Position numbers and translations under genes: made by a program. From the NCBI GenBank assembly GCA_028565635.1, contig JAOXYB010075833.1, positions 1 to 23,471 of the forward strand: DNA of 23,471 nt. Direction: 5' to 3'. This document shows positions 15,122 through 23,471 of the stretch, one piece after another. The stretch is from Phoronis ovalis (taxonomy: Eukaryota; Phoronida; Phoronidae). Under the pieces are notes generated by a model. The model worked only from the letters and a program-made list of their open reading frames with translations. It was not told where the DNA came from and ran no database searches. How positions within the stretch are numbered: position 1 is the stretch's first letter; each line of letters opens with the position of its first letter.

Positions 15122-18100
15122 CTATAATAAATCGGCATTATTTTATTAAGAGTTTGCACAAGTACATTACCACGAACGTTGATGACTACAAAATCAGTAC
15201 CAATTAGAAATTTTTTACGATACAAGCTTTTATTCCTTTAATTCATAAAGATTTATGTTTCACATAAATATCCATGTACACTCCCAGTTACCCATGCAAT
15301 ACCCACATATGAATGAGCAAATTTTACACCACTAACACAAACTCAGTTTGATTAAACTTGCCTGACAGTTCACATATGTTTCTAATAAATGCGGTACTCA
15401 ATTTTCATAACCCTGCATACAATTGCTACTTATTTCCTGCCAATGTTTGGTGCAAGATTGTGAAAATAGGTGCAAGGCATAAGAAACATGTGCCTGCAAT
15501 AGGAACTTATTGAGATTGATACTGCAATATTAACACAAAGCTGCAATAACATTTACAGCACAACAAAGAAACATTACCTGCCAATGGCAATCCTATTATA
15601 AAGTAAAATAAAAAGTGAGATATCATCACTGAGCAAAAGGCACTTAGGCAGTAGAAGCGTGCATACATACAGCTTTACAAACTGAAGCTCCGAAAAGTAG
15701 AAATTTGGCTAATTAAACACCACATAATTGTAAGATAAATACAGCATTCTCTTGCATTTTTAGCTGTGAAGATGCTACATTTTTAGTGCTTTTGGCATCA
15801 AAACAAGCAGAGAGCTGATAAAATCTATAGAATGGTGTACAAGAAAACAAAGAAAGCTATTCAAAGATCACAAATACTTTATTGGTTCATGTTGTAACAC
15901 AAGGATAAGAATTTAAACAACCAGTACTAACCTGTTGGTTACTTTTGTCTTTTCTAGTTGTTCAGTTTGATGTTTATACCAGTCATCGAGTTCTTTTTTG
16001 GCAGCTGCAGACCATTCCTCATTTTTCTTCTCTTCTTCAGCATCTAAAAAAAATTTTACATACTTTTTTCTGACTATAAGCAATACAGCACAAAACTGTA
16101 ACAAGTTTGCTAGTTTGATAAACAATGCACTTTAGAGTGAAAGATCTCATAAAAGCCCCGATAAAAACCTTCACTGACAAGTATAATAGCGATTTTTTGC
16201 AGCAAGTAGTTGTCCGTAATTACTTAGCAGCGTTAATTATTAGTAAAATATGATGAAGCTAATTATTATGAGTTGAAAATATGATGGAGCCAACTACTGC
16301 AGGTTGAAAATATGCAGGAGAGAATGTTAGTGATTGTAAAATACTTTCGTGTTACACTTGTGTTGTTGCTTTCTGAACAATATCAACAGGTCTATGACCC
16401 GCCAATCATAACATCACCACATCAAACTATTGACTTTGATCGAGTGTATACATGCAACAAATTAACATAAATGTTTATGTAAACATATTTAGAATTGTAG
16501 TTTCTCCATACACTGGCCATACACCTCTATGAATTTTAAGGTTGTTATCAGTTTCATCACATATCACTTTATACCTTCATTTAACCCGATGCCTTATAAA
16601 TACAAATGATTGAAAAGGTCCATCTTTGTCTGTGGACAATAATTGATGCCATGTCCACTTTTTCAGTGAACCTGTTTCCATCAGGTTCTATAGCTGATTT
16701 CTTTCATAGGGCTAATATTTTTTGAATAAAAGTTGTCATTTTAGTTATAAAAGATTGATTTAGGAAAAAATATTCATGCCCCATTTACAATGAAAATGGC
16801 AGAGACCTAAACTATAAGAATATCTCTGTCCAAATACCTTTCTTTTCTAGTCTTTCCCTTTGTTCTTCTCTCCATATTCTTATCTTCTCGGGTTCTGCTC
16901 TCATTTCATCCACCTGAGATATTGATGCGTAAGAATCTGTAGGCCCATTCTGTTGACTCGCCTGTAAGATATACTACTTGTCAGGTACTTTCAACTTGTT
17001 AATTTTTTGGGAACATGGTAACCAATTCCAGCTAAATCTTATATAGTGTCATGCAAATCTGTGTAAGCCTACCTTGTGCAGTTTCAGAGGACAGAAAACA
17101 GAACGGCTAACACTCAACATATATATGATAGCAAAAAAAAAAATTGCAAGATAATTAAAAACACTGATGTAAAAGACATAAAAAAGAGAAATAAACATTA
17201 AAACGATTTTTTTTTAAAGTCTACAAGGACTTGAGCAAGTCTATGCCAACCTAAACCTTAGTGATGACAGCTATGGTTGGAACAATTGCTAGTTTGCTGA
17301 ATGGCTTAGCATACTTTCAAGACCTTCTGTGTTGCGAAATAAACTGTTAAGACTAGGCACCTGCTGCACCATGAAAATTTCCCTTCTTACTGGTTAATTC
17401 CACTAGATACTAAGCATGTAACACAACAAAGATTATAATATTATGGTAAAATGGGAACTGTTCAGCTACGGTTTCCAATCTGTACACTCTAGAAGTATGT
17501 AGAAACAGGGTAAGTGTTCAAATTCAGGACAAAGTTGACAGAAAATATAACGGTCAAAATAAGTCATAATTGGAAATAAAGCATATGACACTAAAAATAA
17601 TTGCTCCAACATCTGCATAACTGCTTACCTAAAAAGGTCAACCACCAGCCGCAAATGGATTTATTGTAAACACAAGAATGCATTTGTTATAAATCAGGGA
17701 TTACTACAAAACCCAAAATCAGTCTGGTAATCTGGGACAATTTCTCAATGTAGAAACAATCCTGAGATATCATGAAACTTCACAAGCTTGTGTTACATGT
17801 GAGATATCTTTTTAAAGCACGCAAAAAAGGGATTTAGTCATTGGGATAAGAACCGTTTGAGGGATACACACAAAAAATTGAAAGCAACAAGCACAGTTAG
17901 CCCGAAAGGTGACAAGCCACCAAAATTGCACAAGAAAGTGTCTTACATCATCGCCATATCCAAACATATCTTGAGTCGGATCTGAACTAAAGAAATCCTC
18001 ACCAGTAACCCCAGTCTAAAATAATAACATTAGTTGCAAGCAATTAAAAACTATTAAACTATAGCTGAACCCTATGTCAAACACTGATCGTATTAATACA

Positions 18101-20185
18101 ACCAGTATGAAATTGAAACCTATTCAAAGCTATTTTTGTTTAGATGATAGCTTCATATTTTAGTGTATTTTTGTAGGCATATCACTAGTCAGAATGCTAA
18201 GTTTGAGGTAATTCTTGGCTGGAGAGAAGACTTGCCTTGTAAATCCTGTATATGGAATATAACTTGTTAGAATTTTGTTAGTATTATGAAATAAATAAAA
18301 CTAAAAGAGCTTATTAAAACATAAAACATGAGCAAATAGTCAAAGATTAATTAATTCAAAACAAATAAAACCAAAGCTTACATCATTAGCTGGGGGTCCA
18401 CCAAAATCATCTAAAAGTTCACCATTTTGGAACTAAAACATAACATGGTAATTTCACAACTCTGTTACTAAAACATTTCAACAACAGTCAGTGGCAATTA
18501 TGTAAGTGCTGATGTAATACTGCAGCCTTTAAAATTATTCTAAGGTGAGTGCCTGTAACATGGTTTAGGTTAAATACTTGGTGCAGTTCGGAATTTAAAG
18601 CGAATAGGGTGCCACTAACATAACATATGCTATAAAAAAATATATTTTCCTTGTAAGATTACAAGGAAGGTTTGTTCACCTCTGATGTCATCAGCGCTTT
18701 GCATTATGGGTAATAAAGGTTATGTATAGTAGCTTTCAGAGCTACCACCTTCAAAATGGATTGAGCAATTTTGATAATCCTTGTTGGAAATTAATATTTC
18801 AAGATACATTTAAGGAAATGGCTTATGTCCTGTTAGAGGCACCTTTTTCACTTCAATAAAAACAAAGAGATGAAAAATAAATCTGACATTAAGCAACATA
18901 GGAAGTACGTAATGGATACATACTTTTAATAACTTACAAACAAAAAGAATAAATCTACTATTAGGTGTATATATGGTGATCCCCAAACTTATAAACGTGT
19001 CACTGTGTCATCCTGTAAGCCTGTCGATTTTGCATATGTACATTCCTATAAGCTAAGAATCCAAATAGTGTTTATTGCTCTTAATAGTCTATATGACACC
19101 CGTCTGTGCAGTTTTTAAGTTTGTCAGTGTGTTGATCATTACCCAGGTATACCCCTACTGATGAGACAGTCTGAGTAGGTTATCTTTAAAACTACAGGAC
19201 AAAACAACATTTTGTCTATATAAGAATGTTGTCTATATATAAGAATTTTATATTCCATACTTCAGGTTTCCTGAATGAATTTGGTCACCATTTTTTTTAC
19301 TCACCTGCTGTTGCTGGTCTGCATATGGGTCAAAGTCACCACCTGTGGAAATTTAAGTAAAAGATGAAAAAACATTTCAAGAATAAATTTCCAATTAAAT
19401 CAAGTTTTTGTTTTGCAGCAATTAATTTACTTTGTGTTCCTTAATTTTCACACATGAATCTCCAAATATAGTGTCTTCAACAACATGAAGCTATGGAGTA
19501 CAGAAAAAAAACTGAAGATTTGTAAATATTCCGTTTGGTAATTATTAAAAAAAAAAATCAATGCTATCTAGTGGTTTATAACGCCTGGTTTGTATTGATT
19601 AATTAATTCGAAATTGACAGTGGCGATATATTAATAATAATATGCGTTTTTTCGCGGACTCTCAAAGCAATGCTGACAAGAACAATGAACTTACGATTTT
19701 CTAGGGTAAAGAAACTGGATTTCTTTTTCTTAACTGTTTATATCTAAAGATTCTTGAAAATGGGGGAGGAGTGAATCGGAAAATCGATATTTATGATCAG
19801 CATTGGCTTTAGTTTAGCTTAGCTGTTGAATAAAATCAAAATTTCTGACAATTTCAGAAAGTATTAGTCATAAAATAATCACTTTTATTTTTACTAATCG
19901 TTTACCAAATCAAACAGGGAATACAATTCGTTTCTAAAAATTGACAAATGACTCAATGAACCTTGCCATTTTATTTGGCCACGCCGACCAAATAGAATAG
20001 TCAATATAGGTCATCATAGCCGGTTTATTTTAACACTTACTATCACCAGGGACTTGGCCACTAACTAGATCATCATCACCTAAAGCAGCTAATTCATCTT
20101 GTTCACGAGCTAAAAATTCAGCAGCTGGGTCCTCTTCTAAAGTATTCTGAATATCTTCCGGAGGTTGGTCACTAAAAGGATCCAT
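14950..20185 (-). CDS. Clc: Clathrin light chain, complete, 7 coding exons
   Basis: Subunit that binds the clathrin heavy chain leg and regulates coat assembly and actin links during endocytosis. Exons in order of translation: 20185-20041, 19342-19305, 18432-18382, 18015-17947, 16961-16838, 16043-15932, 15121-14950. Joined length is 711 nt: 236 residues plus TAA, and all phases agree. Residues 17-40 carry the conserved acidic block EEDPAAEFLAREQDELAAL, whose EED contacts huntingtin-interacting protein family members. Residues about 108-178 are the heavy-chain-binding coiled coil (NGPTDSYASISQVDEM, then WREEQRERLEKK, EEWSAAAKKELDDWY). The C-terminus holds DESSPGQDWERIARLCEFNPK and RMRSILLQLKQQPLIR. 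The ATG at 20185 is chosen because it has A at -3 and G at +4 and begins MDPF; the frame continues upstream only to a GTG. Length agrees with the usual 210-250. Confidence 0.96.
15122..15931 (-). other. Clc: Clc intron 6, 810 bp
   Basis: Contains the candidate microexon. Otherwise no coding sequence or recognised repeat. Confidence 0.7.
15578..15592 (-). other. Clc: Candidate 15-nt alternative microexon of Clc
   Basis: On the sense strand a T-rich tract ending TTTATAATAG is followed by 15 bases (GATTGCCATTGGCAG) and then GTAATG. Taken as an exon it enters and leaves in phase 2 and inserts five residues, so that R-T becomes R-I-A-I-G-R-T, with no frame change. It lies in the intron where vertebrate light chain genes carry their neuron-specific inserts. 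No transcript evidence is available, and such short sites arise by chance. Confidence 0.35.
15932..16043 (-). CDS. Clc: Clc coding exon 6: coiled coil
   Basis: Residues 143-179. EEWSAAAKKELDDWYKHQTEQLEKTKVTN aligns with AEWKEKAIKELEEWYARQDEQLQKTKANN of human CLTA. Both heavy-chain-contact tryptophans are present. Ends in phase 2 at the split Arg codon that in vertebrates precedes the neuronal inserts. Confidence 0.96.
16044..16837 (-). other. Clc: Clc intron 5, 794 bp
   Basis: Contains the 31-bp tandem repeat described separately. No other gene or RNA found. Confidence 0.7.
16245..16314. repeat. 31-bp imperfect tandem repeat, about 2.3 units
   Basis: Units 16245-16275 and 16276-16306 both begin AAAATATGATG and end in GTTG. 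A third begins AAAATATG at 16307. A degenerate partial unit (TTAATTATTAGT) may precede them from about 16232. Confidence 0.8.
16838..16961 (-). CDS. Clc: Clc coding exon 5: start of heavy-chain-binding segment
   Basis: Residues 102-142. NGPTDSYASISQVDEM matches NGPTDSYAAISQVDRL of vertebrate light chains, and EKIRIWREEQRERLEKK opens the coiled coil. The acceptor is TATCTTACAG and the donor GTATTT; phase 1. Confidence 0.96.
16962..17946 (-). other. Clc: Clc intron 4, 985 bp
   Basis: AT-rich with short A and T homopolymers near 17135 and 17208. No coding sequence, repeat copy or RNA gene recognised. Confidence 0.6.
17947..18015 (-). CDS. Clc: Clc coding exon 4
   Basis: A 69-nt exon, residues 79-101: TGVTGEDFFSSDPTQDMFG and four more residues. 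Phase 0 at both ends. The acceptor is TTATTTTAG and the donor GTAAGA. Variable linker region before the heavy-chain-binding segment. Confidence 0.8.
18016..18381 (-). other. Clc: Clc intron 3, 366 bp
   Basis: Nothing recognised. Confidence 0.6.
18382..18432 (-). CDS. Clc: Clc coding exon 3
   Basis: A 51-nt exon, residues 62-78: FQNGELLDDFGGPPAND. The acceptor is ATGTTTTAG and the donor GTAAGC. Phase 0 at both ends, so it could be skipped without frame change. Position in the variable acidic linker. Confidence 0.8.
18647..18668. repeat. Perfect inverted repeat, 10-bp arms, 2-bp spacer
   Basis: TTCCTTGTAA, GA, TTACAAGGAA. Fourteen bases to its right is a second palindrome, CTGATGTCATCAG (18682-18694). 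Function unknown. Confidence 0.9.
18682..18694. repeat. 13-bp palindrome CTGATGTCATCAG
   Basis: Symmetric around T18688. It contains TGATGTCA, similar to ATF/CREB-type half-site pairs, but it lies in an intron and no regulatory role can be shown. Confidence 0.6.
19305..19342 (-). CDS. Clc: Clc coding exon 2
   Basis: A 38-nt exon encoding SGDFDPYADQQQQ (residues 49-61). It was found from the acceptor TTTCCACAG, the donor GTGAGT and exact phase fit (1 in, 0 out). The surrounding exons do not overlap it. The family is poorly conserved here. Confidence 0.8.
19343..20040 (-). other. Clc: Clc intron 1, 698 bp
   Basis: AT-rich with a (TTAA/TAAT)-rich patch near 19596-19645. No gene recognised. Confidence 0.6.
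20041..20185 (-). CDS. Clc: Clc coding exon 1
   Basis: Residues 1-48, beginning MDPFSDQ (a DPF tripeptide, the type bound by the AP-2 ear, sits at residues 2-4), then the conserved EEDPAAEFLA block. The donor is GTAAGT; phase 1. The 5' UTR continues to the right in the same exon. Confidence 0.95.
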
Positions 20186-20755
20186 CTTTACCTTTTCTAC
20201 TTCGTGAACTCTCGTTAAGTTTCGTAACTTCACGCACCACCTGGTGACTACTCGTAGAATTTGTGTCAGGCCAAACCAAAAATATAAGTTGTTTTAAAGG
20301 GCGAAGATCCTCAATAACCGAGTAGGATGGACAGATTTTTATTTTGTTTTTGAAGCGATGGCACCTGTTAAAACAAGGTTTATTAAATAAAAGGTTTCTT
20401 TTTGGTATGGCTTTATGCTGAATGTTCTGTTTTCATATTCAGTATCTGTATCTGTAGATTACATCGCAGAGGTCCTAAACAGGCACAAAGGCGACGGGAG
20501 GGAGCAAATTAGGTGCGTGCTCCCTGCCTCCAGATGGTACTGGTGGATTGCGCGGATTACTACCAGATGTCTATATTGATCAGTTCTTGCGTCCCGTATT
20601 TTGAATGGACTAGAATTGTTCTGCACTGATCTACTCAAATAACTCGAGCACACTTGATTATTAAATGTCCTTGGTCTCACAGAACGTCTCTTCGGAGCCA
20701 GAATAAAATAGTCTGGTATTCATCAGGGTAAACAAACAAACAACTAAACACAAAT
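20186..20755. other. Clc 5' UTR and promoter region, and spacer to the 4E-BP 3' end
   Basis: Clc transcription must start here, on the minus strand, probably within about 100-150 bases of the ATG. The 4E-BP transcript of the same strand ends near 20755. Positions about 20465-20600 are less AT-rich than the surroundings. The minus-strand open frames here have no recognisable content. No clear TATA box or initiator can be assigned with confidence. Confidence 0.45.
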
Positions 20756-20778
20756 TTCAATGCCAAAACAAATTGATG

Positions 20779-20784
20779 TTTATT
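20779..20784 (-). promoter_or_regulatory. Poly(A) signal of the 4E-BP gene
   Basis: TTTATT on the given strand, AATAAA on the sense strand, about 1.2 kb after the 4E-BP stop codon. No other minus-strand AATAAA was found between here and the stop, so this is the likely 3' end. Confidence 0.55.
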
Positions 20785-21979
20785 CAACATGTGCTTTACA
20801 TACGCATTTGAAAATAAAAAAACAAACCTGTTTTTCAAAATTACACTTTTAATACAACATTTGTGTAATATCATTTTTTGACACAACAGTTTACGTGGAC
20901 TAACACTTTTTTTGCAATCTATTTTTTCATTGTCTGTCATTTTAACGTTTAGTCAGGCACACAAACCGTTTCTTATAGTAGTATGTACTGTACATAAATT
21001 GTGAGCTGCATTTACCCAGCTGATCTGCTGTACAAGCAATTTCCACAACTTTCTAAAATATACTACCAGCATTTTTAATTCTCACAACCACACTGTGTAT
21101 GTAATGTAAGCAGTGTACAAAAAACCTCGACCTTATCCCCCAATTTAACTACAATACCATTGCATAGGTACATCTGAGACGAGAAAACTTTCTGAACAAA
21201 ATGCATCTATACAGCTTTCCATTTAGAACGTTACGTTTTGTACTGTTATAACCAAATGTTAACAATGTCTTGTTACTGTTATTACCACAAATTGATGATA
21301 TAGTGTCAGCATGAAAATAATACCTATAACAGAGATTTCACTTAATCTTAAAAAAATATTGCAAACCCTATAGCGTTATATTTTCACAAATAGGGAGTAA
21401 TAAAACAACAGTACTAAATCTGTTTTGGTTAATAGTCATTGTCTTCATAACATATATATATATATCTATATATATCTGCGTGGTAAATTAGTATGGTAAG
21501 TCCAAATGCATGTACCAGACGGCAACATACAAAATGCACGAACATGAATATAGGACAAAAAATTATCATTAAAACGACATCTAAGTAAACTTACAATATA
21601 AAATTTGCTATCACTGCTCCATTCTCACTTCTGAGCAATAGCATATTCTACATCACAAGGATATTTAGGTTGTAAGAACGGAGTCTTGAATCAAAATGTT
21701 TGGGCTAGCAAGGTTTGATAAAATCAACAGTTTTCATTTCATCAGCTGTTTCTTCTATTGCACCACCAGTCCTTTTCCTCAATATATAATCAATAAGTCT
21801 CAAAGAAAAGTATATGACATAATTTTCATGATTTCTCCAAAAGACATGTTCATTGAGTAACTCCCTATTGTGTATTACAATAAATAGGGTCTCTAAAGTA
21901 TATAGACATCTTTAAGAAATCTACTTGAAGTTTGATACGTTATCGTAATTATTACGAAAGGCATTTTGGGTAGTTTCAC
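20785..21979 (-). other. 4E-BP 3' UTR, about 1.2 kb
   Basis: AT-rich untranslated region between the stop at 21980 and the inferred poly(A) signal. It contains an AT microsatellite at 21452-21475. No exact sense-strand TGTANATA was found in it. Confidence 0.6.
21452..21475. repeat. AT dinucleotide microsatellite with a TC interruption
   Basis: (AT)7 followed by CT and a further AT run. Self-complementary, so it can fold in the 4E-BP 3' UTR. Confidence 0.85.
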
Positions 21980-22020
21980 TTAAATATCCATAGCAAATTG
22001 AGGTTCATCAGGGTGTTCCT
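21980..22020 (-). CDS. 4E-BP last coding exon
   Basis: 41 nt encoding the rest of Glu, then [12 protein letters not shown] and TAA. The acceptor is TTTCTTTTTCAG. Too short to stand out as an open frame; found from the family C-terminus and the phase. Confidence 0.93.
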
Positions 22021-22642
22021 CTGAAAAAGAAAGCAAAGGGAAATGTTTAGCAGTATTAATAGATATACGCACATTTACAGTGAATAATAATAACAAATAT
22101 ATTTGAGAAAATTACTGTATTTATTTGGTTAGAAATCAAAGTCTATACAAACAGAAGTTTATTCAAAATTCTAATAACTGATTCATCCTAAATAGTGTGA
22201 TTTTTAAATACATTTGAAGTTAATTTTGTCATAATACTGTGATATGAATGATAAATTAAAAGACTACACTTGGTGGCAAACACGAATCAAAACATTCTCA
22301 AAATTCTGTGTTAAGTCAGAAGGGATTCATGGAGAACTACATGTTTTTTCACACACGAAGTTGTAGGAATAAATGCTACCAACAAACGCATGTGACAGTC
22401 CACTGTGGCCTTGACTTGTAGGAATTAAATCAGAGGCTACTCTAAATGAATACGATGTTACAAACCTATCACATTCACAGATTTATCATCTTGCTTCCTA
22501 TGACCATTTTCTTTAGGAACATCTTCTTCAGCTATGGGGCTAGTCACACCGGGTATCTTTGGTAGATTAGGAGGGGGGCTCTTTGTTAAAGGTGAATTAC
22601 GACAGTTTAGTAGAAACTGTCTTTCATAAATTATACGAGTAC
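21980..22642 (-). CDS. eIF4E-binding protein (4E-BP/Thor), last two coding exons
   Basis: Translational repressor that blocks the eIF4E-eIF4G contact when unphosphorylated and is released by TOR phosphorylation (family knowledge). Exons 22642-22466 and 22020-21980 give 71 whole residues ending in TAA, in phase across the intron. The first exon enters in phase 1, completing a Gly codon as in the GG-TRIIY junction of 4E-BP1. Residues [20 protein letters not shown] hold YERQFLL, the YxxxxL-phi motif. RNSP and IPGVTSP match phosphosite contexts around Ser65 and Ser83 of human 4E-BP1. The end is [13 protein letters not shown], a TOS-like C-terminus. The upstream exon with the start codon is outside the window. 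Confidence 0.95.
22021..22465 (-). other. 4E-BP last intron, 445 bp
   Basis: AT-rich; no other feature recognised. Confidence 0.7.
22466..22642 (-). CDS. 4E-BP penultimate coding exon
   Basis: 58 whole codons between split Gly and Glu codons. Contains the eIF4E-binding motif and the phosphosite-type SP motifs. The acceptor is TTTGTTTCAG and the donor GTTTGT. Human 4E-BP genes place introns at the same two positions. Confidence 0.95.
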
Positions 22643-23373
22643 CTGAAACAAATAAAGAGGCATAAACACATGAAGTCCCCTTTGTTGTCTACTTATATTA
22701 ATATTACATGATGGTACCAGAATTATTTATATCAAAACAAATTTCTGGAGTAAAATATATCTAGATCCCTAGATAGATTGATATGGTAACCATTGTCCCG
22801 AGGAGGATACTCAGGCTTCATTCTACATAGGGATGTTTTGCTACCAAATGAACAGAGAGAATGTTTTATTTTTATCAAATTAGCACAGCGGATCCAGTTT
22901 TTTGAGTAAATAAGCTGAATTGATCTGAATTTTTACCAAAATAAACCAGTTTTCCAAAACACATAAAATGTGGCAATTAGGTTATTTAGCAAACAAAGTT
23001 AAACAAACTGTTTTTTTGGCAAGGAAAACTAGCTAAGAGGATCCAGTTTTTAGGCCTGTGTCGCTCACCTCTACCCAAAATTTTGTGAAGTACCCCGGGG
23101 CAATTTCAGTTCATGTTTTTGGCATCAAAATGAATAAATGGACATGATATTAGTATACGATCTGCAGAAACACACTGCTTTAAAATTTACATTCAAATAA
23201 AAAGTTGATGCTGTTTAAACTTGATCACAAGACCTGACAAGTGGTAATTTTCAAAAATTGCACTTCAAAAATTCTATTTTTGAAATATGTATGTCAAAAA
23301 TTAAACCACCTGCAGATGTAAAACAGTGCAATTAATCTTAGCATGTACATTTAGAAAACCTGTAGATTAGCAA
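22643..23373 (-). other. 4E-BP upstream intron (part)
   Basis: No exon matching the N-terminal 4E-BP block (PGGTLFSTTPGG type) was found, so the intron continues past the window. GGATCCAGTTTTT occurs twice (22889-22901 and 23039-23051), a short direct repeat of uncertain meaning. Confidence 0.6.
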
Positions 23374-23471
23374 TTTTTTTTTTTCAATTTATTTTTTATT
23401 TCGTGTAATAAGGCCACTGGCCCACATTACAAATAATAACACATAAACAATTATGTACACATGAGCACACA
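23374..23471 (-). mobile_element. 3' end of a probable non-LTR retrotransposon, cut by the window edge
   Basis: On the minus strand: a TGTGGGCCAGTGGCC stem-like stretch within GTAAT...ATTAC, then CACGAAATAAAAAATAAATT, then an A tail (T11 at 23374-23384 on the given strand). A short GGCC hairpin followed by AATAAA-like repeats and a poly(A) tail is typical of CR1/Jockey-type element ends. No reverse transcriptase is visible because the element body lies beyond the edge. Class is a judgement from this pattern alone. Confidence 0.5.

Larger units (their letters stand above)
18433..19304 (-). other. Clc: Clc intron 2, 872 bp
   Basis: Holds two palindromes at 18647-18668 and 18682-18694, listed separately, and no coding sequence. 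Confidence 0.6.

Noticed and set aside
17515-17535. GTTCAAATTC, similar to a tRNA B box.
   Set aside because: No box A at suitable distance and no acceptor or anticodon stem can be formed around it.
20186-20233. Extension of the clathrin light chain frame upstream of MDPF, 16 residues.
   Set aside because: It begins with GTG, not ATG. The ATG at 20185 has a good context and gives the family's usual N-terminal length, so the extension is treated as 5' UTR.
22889-23051. Direct repeat GGATCCAGTTTTT, two copies 150 bases apart.
   Set aside because: Only 13 bases match and the flanks do not, so it could be chance. It is mentioned in the intron entry only.
1-23471. CRISPR arrays, bacterial operons, phage or virus genes, or toxin systems.
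   Set aside because: The window is spliced animal genomic DNA throughout; no spaced direct repeats or prokaryotic-type gene clusters were seen.

Overview
This is nuclear DNA of an invertebrate animal. It is AT-rich and intron-dense, with GT-AG splice sites, long 3' UTRs and AATAAA poly(A) signals. Coding exons were found by translating between splice sites and comparing the result with families known from memory. No search was run. The proteins are clearly bilaterian. The Pumilio resembles vertebrate PUM1/PUM2 closely along its whole length, and the clathrin light chain lacks the long vertebrate neuronal inserts. I cannot name the species; a lophotrochozoan or chelicerate-type genome would fit, but that is a guess.

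Three conserved genes account for the coding sequence. (1) Positions 383-11255 (+) hold 17 coding exons of pumilio. They give 1017 residues with no broken frame, including the complete eight-repeat RNA-binding domain; the start codon lies upstream of the window. A 3' UTR of about 2.6 kb follows, to poly(A) signals at 13816 and 13855. (2) Positions 20185-14950 (-) hold a complete clathrin light chain gene: seven exons, 236 residues, with its 3' end facing pumilio tail to tail about 0.3 kb away. (3) Positions 22642-21980 (-) hold the last two coding exons of an eIF4E-binding protein (4E-BP/Thor family), with the YxxxxL-phi eIF4E-binding motif and a C-terminal TOS-like motif. Its first exon is beyond the right edge. 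Its 3' UTR ends about 0.5 kb upstream of the light chain gene.

The remaining sequence is intron, UTR and short intergenic DNA. It holds an unclassified repeat of about 217 bp (two good copies and one degraded fragment in pumilio introns), a 31-bp tandem repeat, AT microsatellites, a strong hairpin in the light chain 3' UTR and an antisense 3' end of a probable non-LTR retrotransposon at the right edge.

Two of the genes are translational repressors of mRNA (Pumilio through 3' UTR sites, 4E-BP through eIF4E); the third is a vesicle-coat subunit. I see no operon-like or novel multigene system. The points most worth a second look are a candidate 15-nt microexon in the light chain gene at the site of the vertebrate neuronal inserts, six consecutive frame-neutral exons in pumilio, three Pumilio-response elements in pumilio's own 3' UTR, and the light chain 3' UTR hairpin.
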